Below, one piece after another: positions 6,963-12,650 of a stretch of DNA of 41,874 bases (position 1 is its first letter; the number at the start of each line of letters is the position of its first letter). The stretch comes from a virus, in the IMG/VR virus record IMGVR_UViG_3300049478_000027, positions 1 to 41,874 of that record; one strand, given 5' to 3'. Under the pieces are notes generated by a model that saw only the letters and a list, made by a program, of their open reading frames with translations, was not told where the DNA came from and searched no databases. Made by a program: the position numbers and the translations under genes.

Positions 6963-7375
6963 ACGGGAGGGCTCCTCATATCCAGAAGATCAAGGAAAGA
7001 TATGCGGATAAATTCGAAGGGAAAAGGAGCCTGCCGATGAGTGAATATCCAACTAATGATGAACTGAAGTTTATTCGGGAATTTAAGGCCCTCGATCGTC
7101 CTGTTATTGAGCTTGTCGAGTTCATCGAGAAAATCTGGCACTGGCCGGATTGGGGATTTAAGTTGCTCAAGGAAGGCCAGACTGATGTTTTGGACAAACC
7201 GACCTGGAGGCTTGAGCTTCATACGGGAGGCTGGTCTGGAAACGAGTCTATCATGGACGCGTTAATGCAAACTGATTGGTGGGCATTTTGCTGGGAAAAG
7301 CAAGCGCGTGGGGGACATTATCTTATAGAAATCCCCAAATGGTTAAGGGCAGTAAAGAGAGGAGGCCGCCGATGA
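6959..7375 (+). CDS. Conserved phage hypothetical protein, 138 aa
   Basis: The C-terminal half (LHTGGWSGNESIMDAL, then WWAFCWEKQARGGHYLIEI) belongs to a small protein type I have seen repeatedly in phage early regions, of unknown function. Two starts are possible: the ATG at 6959 that overlaps the previous stop, or the ATG at 7037 behind AAAAGGAG, which gives 112 residues beginning MSEYPTNDELKF. The second fits the family length better; the first fits the overlap habit of this genome. Confidence 0.65.
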   Translation: MNGRAPHIQKIKERYADKFEGKRSLPMSEYPTNDELKFIREFKALDRPVIELVEFIEKIWHWPDWGFKLLKEGQTDVLDKPTWRLELHTGGWSGNESIMDALMQTDWWAFCWEKQARGGHYLIEIPKWLRAVKRGGRR

Positions 7376-7638
7376 TTTATTCAGTTGAAGAAATCGGCAT
7401 GGGTGAAATTGAGATAAACAACAAAATTTTATCTCGACAAACAGATGGGGAAAAAGACTTAGATGATTTAATTTCATCTATCAAAAAAACTGGCCTCTTA
7501 CAACCGATATCAGTTTATCCGATAGCATACAAGAAGTATGTTTTGATAGCCGGATTGAGGAGATATTTGGCCTATAAAAAGATGGGGGAGAAAAAGATTA
7601 TGGCTGCGATTCATATTTGCAAAGGGGGCCGCCGATGA
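7372..7638 (+). CDS. ParB/Srx N-terminal-domain protein, 88 aa
   Basis: Start at the ATG at 7372 behind GAGAGGAGG, overlapping the previous stop. Residues 20-80 follow the ParB N-terminal fold: DLDDLISSIKKTGLLQPISV, then YVLIAGLRRYLAYKKMG. The G-x-R-R at the nucleotide-binding box is present (AGLRRYLA). There is no HTH or dimer domain, so it is not a partition protein; stand-alone ParB-like domains in phages can bind nucleotides or act as nucleases. Base composition is more AT-rich than its neighbours, suggesting a later arrival. Confidence 0.7.
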   Translation: MIYSVEEIGMGEIEINNKILSRQTDGEKDLDDLISSIKKTGLLQPISVYPIAYKKYVLIAGLRRYLAYKKMGEKKIMAAIHICKGGRR

Positions 7639-7967
7639 GTAAGGTGAATGATCCGAGCGAGAAGGAAATGCTCCGATTATTTGGCTGCATGGAGGGTGTC
7701 CTGCGAACGGTTTGCTTACACAAGGGTTCGCCCATGAAGGGGGTTTGGGAAAAGCCTTGTCCATTTACGCTTGAATGTTCCGATGTAGTTAGTGCCATCC
7801 GCCGCCTCATTGTGGAACATGGGCGGCTGAAGAAGGCGGTGGGGGAGTGGCAAAGGTTGGAAGAAATAATTGGCAGAGAATATCACATAGCTGAGTTGCC
7901 GGATAGGGTTAATGAGCTTTTCAAATCCGTACGCGACTTCAAACTCGGTGGGGATAAGTTCAACTAG
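7635..7967 (+). CDS. Hypothetical protein, 110 aa
   Basis: ATG at 7635 behind GGGGG, overlapping the previous stop. It is helical with several cysteines in the first half (positions about 18, 27, 42 and 48). They are not spaced like a classical zinc ribbon, though metal binding is possible. The second half reads like a helical hairpin (RRLIVEHGRLKKAVGEWQRL). No family recognised. Confidence 0.6.
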   Translation: MSKVNDPSEKEMLRLFGCMEGVLRTVCLHKGSPMKGVWEKPCPFTLECSDVVSAIRRLIVEHGRLKKAVGEWQRLEEIIGREYHIAELPDRVNELFKSVRDFKLGGDKFN

Positions 7968-7982
7968 AAAAGGAGGCCCAAG

Positions 7983-8168
7983 ATGGAGAATTATTGGAGG
8001 AAAATGTACGGCCCGCGGAGCGAGGAGTTCATCGATGGCGTGATCGCTGGCGTCACGACGTTTGCCGTCTGGAAGGACGGCCAGCAACTCGTGGGGATCA
8101 TGCAGCGTCCGCTCGAAGAGGAGATCACGGAGATCCGCGATGGGCTTGGAGGAGGCGCCAAGAAATGA
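7983..8168 (+). CDS. Hypothetical protein, 61 aa
   Basis: Behind an excellent AAAAGGAGG. A short soluble protein with a predicted strand pair (FAVWKDGQQLVGIM) and a helix (LEEEITEIRDGL). Not recognised. Stop overlaps the next ATG (ATGA). Confidence 0.6.
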   Translation: MENYWRKMYGPRSEEFIDGVIAGVTTFAVWKDGQQLVGIMQRPLEEEITEIRDGLGGGAKK

Positions 8169-8326
8169 ATCACTACGTTTCCGACTGTTGTGGTGCATCG
8201 GTTTACTATAACGAAAATGATACCCTGCACTGCCAAGCCTGTGGGGAGGAGTGCGCGAAGATGAAGGCACCGCCGACCAAGGAGGAGATTGCTATCAGGA
8301 AGGCGGAGCAGAGGGCGGATAGGTGA
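8165..8326 (+). CDS. Zinc-ribbon-like small protein, 53 aa
   Basis: ATG at 8165 overlaps the previous stop. Cysteines at 8, 9, 23, 26 and 30 (SDCCGA...HCQACGEEC) form a plausible zinc ribbon or knuckle of the type with CC-x(13)-CxxC. A charged helical tail (TKEEIAIRKAEQRADR) follows. Small zinc proteins of this look are common among phage early genes; no specific role is known. Confidence 0.65.
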   Translation: MNHYVSDCCGASVYYNENDTLHCQACGEECAKMKAPPTKEEIAIRKAEQRADR

Positions 8327-8440
8327 ATATAAATATGAGAGGCGGCGGGCCGTGGTCGGCATAAATCCGGCTGGTGAGGAGGGCTTTAACTCCTTTCTTC
8401 CTTCCTCGCCCCGCCGTTCTCGCTTTATAGGAGGTTAAAG
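8327..8440. other. Non-coding gap with repeat remnant and hairpins
   Basis: No supported gene. An ATG at 8337 opens nine codons (MRGGGPWSA) matching the MRSGGLWPS start of the protein at 6389, then stops, so it looks like a decayed copy. The arms GAGA-GGCGGG (near 8337-8350) and CCCGCCG-TTCTC (near 8411-8422) could pair, and AGGAG/CTCCT forms a small inner hairpin. The gap ends in a strong Shine-Dalgarno for the next gene. Confidence 0.4.
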
Positions 8441-8533
8441 ATGGTGTTTAAAATTCTTTTCGGGATCTCGATCGTGCTCAACATCGTGCTCATGCTCCTC
8501 GTCGGCTTCTACGCTGGCCGGGACTCCGAGCGG
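8333..8533 (+). repeat. Diverged repeat, copy 2 (partner at 6396-6490)
   Basis: Contains the two blocks shared with 6396-6490. Here the second block lies inside the gene at 8441 and the first lies in non-coding DNA, implying a duplication followed by deletion or insertion in one copy. Confidence 0.6.
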
Positions 8534-8605
8534 GACAAAAGGGAGACGGAGAAATGGCCGGAATCAACTCTCCGTGATGCGAAAGAAGTATTCAAGGGGA
8601 AATAA
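8441..8605 (+). CDS. Single-span membrane protein with GFYAGRDSER segment, 54 aa
   Basis: An N-terminal hydrophobic span (residues about 4-25, ILFGISIVLNIVLMLLVGF) is followed by AGRDSERDKRETE and a charged tail. Strong TAGGAGG upstream. The stop overlaps the next start (TAATG). It shares the GFYAGRDSER segment with the protein at 6389. It begins a run of four small genes, three of them membrane proteins, so a role at the host envelope is plausible. Function unknown. Confidence 0.65.
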   Translation: MVFKILFGISIVLNIVLMLLVGFYAGRDSERDKRETEKWPESTLRDAKEVFKGK

Positions 8606-8904
8606 TGAACAAAAACAGAGATTTCTTTTGGTACGCGATCACGCTTCTCTTCGCCTTCGCCCTGGGGATTCTCGCTGGCGGTATCGTCGGAGTGAGCGTC
8701 GGCACTCACAACGTCCGCTCCTTCGAGGTGGCGCCACTCCAAGCCCAGCTCGAGATCGTGTTTGATAGGCTCGCGGAATCTTCGCCGCTTTTTGTCGAGA
8801 TCTGCGATAAACTTGATGCTATCATCCAAGCCGTAGAGCGCGAGGCTGGCCATCATGTCGAGGCCGTCCGCGTGCGCATCGGAGGAAAGGAGGCGCGGAA
8901 ATGA
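8605..8904 (+). CDS. Membrane-anchored helical protein, 99 aa
   Basis: One N-terminal membrane span (about 11-33: ITLLFAFALGILAGGIVGV) followed by a long helical soluble part (about 45-99) with basic end. The form, a short inside end, one span and a helical outer domain, resembles inner-membrane spanins and other phage envelope proteins, but no family match is visible. Coupled to both neighbours by overlaps (TAATG and ATGA). Confidence 0.65.
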   Translation: MNKNRDFFWYAITLLFAFALGILAGGIVGVSVGTHNVRSFEVAPLQAQLEIVFDRLAESSPLFVEICDKLDAIIQAVEREAGHHVEAVRVRIGGKEARK

Positions 8905-9029
8905 ATACTTTTCTCATCTGGGCCGGAGTCTGGATTCTCCTCTCGAGTGCCTTTGTTCTCCTTTTGATTATTCTCATGGCGCTTGACAAGAGGAGGAGGA
9001 ACAATGATTATTCAAAATGGAGTTCGTGA
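8901..9029 (+). CDS. Small membrane protein, 42 aa
   Basis: ATG overlaps the previous stop. A single hydrophobic span (about 4-27, with WILLSSAFVLLLIILMAL) followed by DKRRRNN, which keeps the C-terminus inside. Not recognised. Too short for database-style family calls. Confidence 0.5.
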   Translation: MNTFLIWAGVWILLSSAFVLLLIILMALDKRRRNNDYSKWSS

Positions 9030-9072
9030 TCTCCTCGATCGCGATGCCCCAGAGGATGCCGAGTCAATTTAG
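9004..9072 (+). CDS. Possible 22-aa peptide
   Basis: ATG at 9004 directly behind GAGGAGGAGG, nested in another frame of the preceding gene's end, running past it to a TAG at 9070. The Shine-Dalgarno is very strong, but the peptide is tiny, acidic and featureless. It could be a leader or simply chance. Confidence 0.3.
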   Translation: MIIQNGVRDLLDRDAPEDAESI

Positions 9073-9087
9073 CGTTTAGGAGGCAAA

Positions 9088-9504
9088 ATGAAAACTTGGA
9101 TGAAGATCGTCCTCGGGATTCTTCTCGTGGTGGCCATAGGTGTGGTCGGTTATTTTATAGGCCAGACGCCGCCGGCCATCGTCAAAACGACGACGGTGAC
9201 GCTCGACGTGCGACCTTCGCCGACTTTCACGCTGGCCGTGACCCCGGCCACTATCATCACTTATCCGAACCGCACCGTAGCGTTCGATGCGCTCTGCACG
9301 GGAGTCAATAATTTTGCCGGCGTGGTCACGCTGACGATATCGGATCTCCCAGCGGGCGCGACGGCACAATTCCTTCCTTCGGCCACATTCACGCTTGGAA
9401 CAGAGCCACTGGGGGCACAGATTAACATTACATTGCCTGATAATCAGGCGCTTGTAGGACTCCACACGCTCACGATTACCGCCACCTCTACGAGCTATAA
9501 TTGA
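9088..9504 (+). CDS. Membrane-anchored Ig-like domain protein, 138 aa
   Basis: An N-terminal membrane span or uncleaved signal (about 5-25: MKIVLGILLVVAIGVVGYF) is followed by one beta-sandwich (about 45-138) of the bacterial Ig-like type: FTLAVTPATI, then VVTLTISDLPAGATAQF, and HTLTITATS at the end. This G-x-V-T-L-x-x-x-x-L-P-A-G-A motif is typical of extracellular bacterial repeat proteins. Phage Ig-like domains usually decorate virions, but the membrane anchor and early position suggest a host-surface protein, perhaps in superinfection exclusion (inference). Confidence 0.65.
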   Translation: MKTWMKIVLGILLVVAIGVVGYFIGQTPPAIVKTTTVTLDVRPSPTFTLAVTPATIITYPNRTVAFDALCTGVNNFAGVVTLTISDLPAGATAQFLPSATFTLGTEPLGAQINITLPDNQALVGLHTLTITATSTSYN

Positions 9505-9527
9505 GTCGGTAGCTCAAGGAGTGGTGG

Positions 9528-9546
9528 AAATTTATCTTTTAGGAGG
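9528..9546 (+). promoter_or_regulatory. Second copy of AAATTTATCT leader motif
   Basis: AAATTTATCT (9528-9537), three bases, AGGAGG (9541-9546), then TTCTCT and the ATG at 9553. Nearly the same as the leader at 942-960. A weaker relative (AAATTTCTAAC then AGGAG) precedes the gene at 20278. Confidence 0.4.
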
Positions 9547-9552
9547 TTCTCT

Positions 9553-9831
9553 ATGGAAATCGTTGCTCTGGCGGCCTCGGCCGCGGTGATCATTCAGTTT
9601 ATCAAAACGAAGATCCTCGTGGCGATCTGGGACAAACTCGGCGGAGCGGTTAAGTTCGGGATCTCGGTGCTCGTTTGCGCGGGCGTCGTGGTCTATAAGG
9701 CTATCGCTCTCAGCGTCTCATTTAATCTCAACCTCATCTGGATCCTCGTTGAGGTGGTGATCGCCGTGACGGGCGCCTACAAACTGGCCTCTGCTTTCTG
9801 GCCCGGACTCAAAGCACCCGTTTCCAAATGA
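9553..9831 (+). CDS. Holin-like membrane protein, 92 aa
   Basis: Three hydrophobic segments (about 3-17, 32-52 and 60-83) with short polar turns; the last turn carries Lys and Pro. Size and topology fit class I holins, but holins share little sequence and the lysis enzyme lies 1.6 kb downstream, so another small membrane role is possible. Strong TAGGAGG start with the AAATTTATCT leader. Confidence 0.45.
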   Translation: MEIVALAASAAVIIQFIKTKILVAIWDKLGGAVKFGISVLVCAGVVVYKAIALSVSFNLNLIWILVEVVIAVTGAYKLASAFWPGLKAPVSK

Positions 9832-9846
9832 TTGGATGAGGTTCTT

Positions 9847-9985
9847 CGCGGAGGCGGATCTGGCTCCCGCGCTCGAGGCTCGCCCCGGCTAACGTCCGCG
9901 TGGCGCGCTCGCTCACCATCGGGGGGCGATGGTGACTTCGAGTACTTGAATTCTCTTCCAAGGCTAGGCGCCAACCGCCTCCGCG
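9847..9985 (+). ncRNA. Candidate structured RNA in a 169-base gene-free gap
   Basis: In the gap 9832-10000, CGCGGAGGCGG (9847-9857) is perfectly complementary to CCGCCTCCGCG (9975-9985), an 11-bp closing stem. Just inside, TGGC (9861-9864) can pair with GCCA (9970-9973), separated by only 3 and 1 unpaired bases. Further in are CGCGC/GCGCG (9868-9872 with 9903-9907) and a hairpin TCACCATCG-GGGG-like loop-CGATGGTGA (9913-9935, 9-bp stem, 5-base loop). Nested helices of this kind suggest a folded RNA or a leader element for the nuclease gene starting at 10001. No promoter or U-tract is obvious. Strand assumed from neighbours. Confidence 0.5.
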
Positions 9986-10000
9986 GCCTCTCTTGAGAAA

Positions 10001-10561
10001 ATGAAACCATCATCAAACGAAGCACGCTCAGAATGGTATTCTTTCGGCGAGAAGAAGGAAATCGAATTTGTGAACATAATCCAACCTTGGGCTGGCCTCT
10101 CAGCGTGGCGATTTTCTATAAATCCTCGGAAGCGTTACGTCAAGTGGGCGCTTGATATTGTTGACAAACTCGGCCATGAGTACGATTTAAAATATCAGAA
10201 TCGGCCCTTCTTTAAGGCTGGAGTTCTCTTCGGAATTCATCCACAATTCGCCTTTGCCTTCAATGAGAAGGATTATATCAGATATCAAGAAGAGGCTCCG
10301 AATTGCCGGATTATCGCATGGCTCGAATGGCCAGCGTCTGTCTTGGAAGATTCGCTCGAATTCGGCCAAGAATTAATTTACCCGATGCGAGGAGTCTGGA
10401 TCCTCGAGTTTAAGGAGATTGCTTTCTCTATCAAATCGGGCGGCGCGCCGAGGCATGAGTATAAAAATCGGATAAATGATAAGATAGGAAACGCGAAATC
10501 GAGTTTCATTCTTGATCTGAGGACGCTCGCTTGGGTGAAAAAAGAAATACGATTTCTATAG
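10001..10561 (+). CDS. PD-(D/E)XK-like phage nuclease, 186 aa
   Basis: A core (about 18-80) reads EKKEIEF...WALDIVDKLGHEYDLKYQNRPFFKAG: an E20, D52, then D62-x-K64 with Q66. This E...D...DxK pattern, followed by the N-x-P-F-F and GIHPQFAFAFNEKDYIRY segment, is what I recall from a phage nuclease-like family near replication genes. The remainder is beta-rich. The start has a poor Shine-Dalgarno and lies 16 bases after the structured-RNA stem, so translation may be controlled by that element. The gene is more AT-rich than its neighbours. Nuclease activity is inferred from spacing of acidic residues only. Confidence 0.5.
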   Translation: MKPSSNEARSEWYSFGEKKEIEFVNIIQPWAGLSAWRFSINPRKRYVKWALDIVDKLGHEYDLKYQNRPFFKAGVLFGIHPQFAFAFNEKDYIRYQEEAPNCRIIAWLEWPASVLEDSLEFGQELIYPMRGVWILEFKEIAFSIKSGGAPRHEYKNRINDKIGNAKSSFILDLRTLAWVKKEIRFL

Positions 10562-10570
10562 GAGGCTGAT

Positions 10571-10927
10571 ATGCCACTCGTTATCGTTCTCTCCTCTCCG
10601 GCGATGGAGATCTACGCGAAGGACTCCACGCTCGGGCTCAAGAAGGAAGGATGCTCTCCAGGCGCGGCGAGGCGAGCAATCGCGCGGGCGCTCAGGCGAG
10701 GTGATCGTTTCATCGTCGGTGAGAGCCACTACGGTGGGCCTCTTGCGATCGCTCGCGATCGTATCGCGTTTGTCGAGTACGTGACGGAGCAGAAACTCCG
10801 CGAGACGATCGAGAAGAGGAAGGCTAAGGAGGCTGCACTCTCAGGATCGGCCGGAGGCCCGACGAGGCCGCCTGGGCCTAATCTCACCATCGCGCGCGGC
10901 CTCGTCAGAGGGATCAAGCCGGCTTGA
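10571..10927 (+). CDS. Hypothetical basic protein, 118 aa
   Basis: Good start (ATAGGAGG). A small domain (about 1-75) with GAARRAIARALRRGDRF, then a charged helix and a Gly/Pro-rich tail. Not recognised. The stop overlaps the TTG start of the methyltransferase remnant (TTGA). Confidence 0.6.
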   Translation: MPLVIVLSSPAMEIYAKDSTLGLKKEGCSPGAARRAIARALRRGDRFIVGESHYGGPLAIARDRIAFVEYVTEQKLRETIEKRKAKEAALSGSAGGPTRPPGPNLTIARGLVRGIKPA

Positions 10928-11448
10928 ATCGAATCATCTGTGGTGATGCCTTGACGGAACTCCGAAAGTTGCCGGATGAGTCCGTCAATTGTTGCGTCAC
11001 CTCCCCGCCGGAGTTGCCGGAGAGGTGCATCAAGGCGGGGACGAGCGAGAAGGGAGTCTGCCCAAAGTGCGGAAGTCCGTGGGTGAGAATCGTAGAAAGG
11101 CCGAATATGGTAAGGGTTGAGGGAAGTAAATTAGATAGGTTTGGAAATGGCACTGTCGGAGTTCACAGAAAGGTCGGCCAAAAGTATCAGGATTGGAGAG
11201 AAAATAATCCAGATAAGACGGTTGGTTGGAAGCAAAATTGTGAGTGCCAAACATCTTCGCCCATTCCCGCCATTGTCCTCGACCCCTTCTTTGGCGCTGG
11301 GACAGTCGGGGTAGTCGCCAAGGAGTTGGGGCGGGATTTCATTGGGATAGAGCTGAATCCGCTCTACGTGGCGACGGCAGAGGCCCGCGTCCGGGCCACG
11401 GGCTATCAGATGCCGATCGACGAGGCACTTGACAAACGCGCGGAATAG
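10924..11448 (+). CDS. DNA methyltransferase (N4/N6 type) with large internal deletion, 174 aa
   Basis: TTG start overlapping the previous stop as TTGA. It begins exactly like phage site-specific DNA methyltransferases (CGDALTELRKLPDESVNCCVTSPP) and ends like them (LDPFFGAGTVGVVAKELG, then DFIGIELNPLY). The catalytic motif should read SPPY followed by about 150 residues of fold. Here SPP is joined directly to ELPERCIKAGTSEKG, a segment that normally follows a second F-P-P near the C-terminal third and contains CPKCG. So an in-frame deletion between two Pro-Pro codon pairs looks likely. The tyrosine of SPPY is gone; the product is probably inactive as an enzyme, though SAM-binding and DNA-specificity parts remain. 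Confidence 0.7.
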   Translation: MNRIICGDALTELRKLPDESVNCCVTSPPELPERCIKAGTSEKGVCPKCGSPWVRIVERPNMVRVEGSKLDRFGNGTVGVHRKVGQKYQDWRENNPDKTVGWKQNCECQTSSPIPAIVLDPFFGAGTVGVVAKELGRDFIGIELNPLYVATAEARVRATGYQMPIDEALDKRAE

Positions 11449-11471
11449 ATTTAAATCTATCTCCGAACGCG

Positions 11472-11900
11472 ATGCCCGATCTAACAACAGACCGTGAGGT
11501 GGCCGTCTGGTATCTCTCTCGTTGGATCGGGCGTCCTTATCTCTGGGGCGGTGATGATCCTCTCGCTGGCTTCGATTGCTCAGGCCTCATTGTCACGATC
11601 CTCCGCGCCGTTGGGCTCCTCCATATTGCTGAAGATTTAACGGCCGATGGGCTCCTCAGTCGCTTTTTGAACCGGCCCGCGCGCGCCCTCCCGGGCGCCC
11701 TCGCCTTCTGGCGCGCTCCTTCCGGCAAGGCGCGACACGTGGAGATGCTCCTCACGTCGCGCTTTACGATCGGTGCCTCGGGTGGAGGGAGCACGGTACT
11801 CACGATCCAAGATGCGATTCGAGAAAATGCCTTTGTACAACTAAGGCCGCTGGCCACGAGGCCGGGATATATCCTCAGAGATCCTTTTGAGGAGGAATGA
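11472..11900 (+). CDS. NlpC/P60 peptidase, probable endolysin, 142 aa
   Basis: NlpC/P60 cysteine peptidase: YLWGGDDPLAGFDCSGL puts the nucleophile at C36, and H89 in KARHVEML is the catalytic histidine. These enzymes cut peptide cross-bridges or stem peptides of peptidoglycan. There is no signal peptide or cell-wall binding domain, so release would need a holin. Followed by three small genes with membrane features, it fits a lysis cassette. A tail-associated role is less likely because it lies far from the tail genes. Start ATG at 11472 has no strong Shine-Dalgarno. Confidence 0.8.
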   Translation: MPDLTTDREVAVWYLSRWIGRPYLWGGDDPLAGFDCSGLIVTILRAVGLLHIAEDLTADGLLSRFLNRPARALPGALAFWRAPSGKARHVEMLLTSRFTIGASGGGSTVLTIQDAIRENAFVQLRPLATRPGYILRDPFEEE

Positions 11901-11901
11901 G

Positions 11902-12105
11902 ATGGGAGGATTAGTTAAATTGATCGCTCAATTGCTCGGGATTCTCAAATCGATCATCGCGCCATCGGAGTACGAAAAGTGGTGCAAGGAATTCTGGAAG
12001 ATCAAGGAGGAGAATGATGCGAAGAAGAAGCGGATTGCGGAGGCGCTGGCGGCCGGTGACGTGGGCGCTCTTAATATTATTCTCTCTGACCTTTTGGAGC
12101 TGTAA
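11902..12105 (+). CDS. Small amphipathic protein in lysis region, 67 aa
   Basis: ATG at 11902 behind GAGGAGG. A moderately hydrophobic N-terminal helix (LVKLIAQLLGILKSII) is followed by a charged helix (EYEKWCKEFWKIKEEND). It overlaps the next gene by 92 bases in a different frame, a nesting typical of spanin gene pairs. It might be the membrane partner, but the span is short; this is a suggestion from layout. Confidence 0.5.
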   Translation: MGGLVKLIAQLLGILKSIIAPSEYEKWCKEFWKIKEENDAKKKRIAEALAAGDVGALNIILSDLLEL

Positions 12106-12316
12106 ACCGAGAGTCGAGACGATCCCCGTCCTCATCGGCGAGGCCCGGATCGTGGGGAAAATAGAGGCTGGCATTCTGGTCTGGGAACCGAAAGAATTGA
12201 CGACTCAATCTGCTTACGTCGTGACGTCTGGATTTGTAAAACTCTGTCTTGCTCTGGCGATCGAGAATACAGAACTCAAGGCTGAAATCAAAAAATTGCT
12301 GGCTAAGGAGAATTGA
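12014..12316 (+). CDS. Lipoprotein-like small protein (outer spanin candidate), 100 aa
   Basis: Starts inside the preceding gene in another frame, behind AAGGAGG (ATG at 12014; 12017 also possible). The N-terminus has an Arg-rich end, a hydrophobic core and LTFWSC, a lipobox-like site with C30 as lipid anchor. The rest is a small beta part and a C-terminal helix. Nested lipoprotein genes beside an endolysin are typical of Rz1-like outer spanins in phages of diderm hosts. The FWSC site is not a perfect lipobox. Confidence 0.45.
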   Translation: MMRRRSGLRRRWRPVTWALLILFSLTFWSCKPRVETIPVLIGEARIVGKIEAGILVWEPKELTTQSAYVVTSGFVKLCLALAIENTELKAEIKKLLAKEN

Positions 12317-12317
12317 T

Positions 12318-12650
12318 TTGATTCAAGAGCTCTCCAGCGGAGGTATTAAAATTGTAGAAATATCGGTCGGACTAGGTGCAGCGGCGATCATCATCGATAA
12401 AGTGCTCTCGTGGACGCTGAAATGGAAACAGAAGGAGAACGGAACGGGCCTCGCAAAGGCCGCCTTCGAGCGCCCTGAGTTCGTCAAACACGATCTCAAA
12501 GTGGATAAACTCTGTGAGGCTGTCACGAAACTCTGCAATAGCGATGTGATTAAAAGTCAGATCCTCTCCGATATCCTCTCCTCGAGCAAACGACAAGAGG
12601 AGATCCTCGGAGGGATAAGGGAGGATTTCAGAAACGGAGGCCAACGCTGA
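12318..12650 (+). CDS. Membrane protein in lysis region, 110 aa
   Basis: The best start is the TTG at 12318, seven bases after AAGGAG and just behind the previous stop. An N-terminal membrane segment (about 10-32, ISVGLGAAAIIIDKVLSWTL) is followed by a long helical, charged region with two cysteines. The layout resembles an inner-membrane spanin or a small holin. Its stop (TGA 12648-12650) overlaps the presumed CTG start of the next gene. Confidence 0.5.
   Translation: MIQELSSGGIKIVEISVGLGAAAIIIDKVLSWTLKWKQKENGTGLAKAAFERPEFVKHDLKVDKLCEAVTKLCNSDVIKSQILSDILSSSKRQEEILGGIREDFRNGGQR

Noticed and set aside
2296-9831. Partition system suggested by the ParB-like protein at 7372
   Set aside because: It has only the N-terminal ParB fold, with no HTH domain, and there is no ParA gene nearby.
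9832-10000. tRNA gene in the structured gap
   Set aside because: The long stem is 11 bp and the inner helices do not fit a cloverleaf; no T-loop consensus is visible. I kept it only as a structured RNA candidate.
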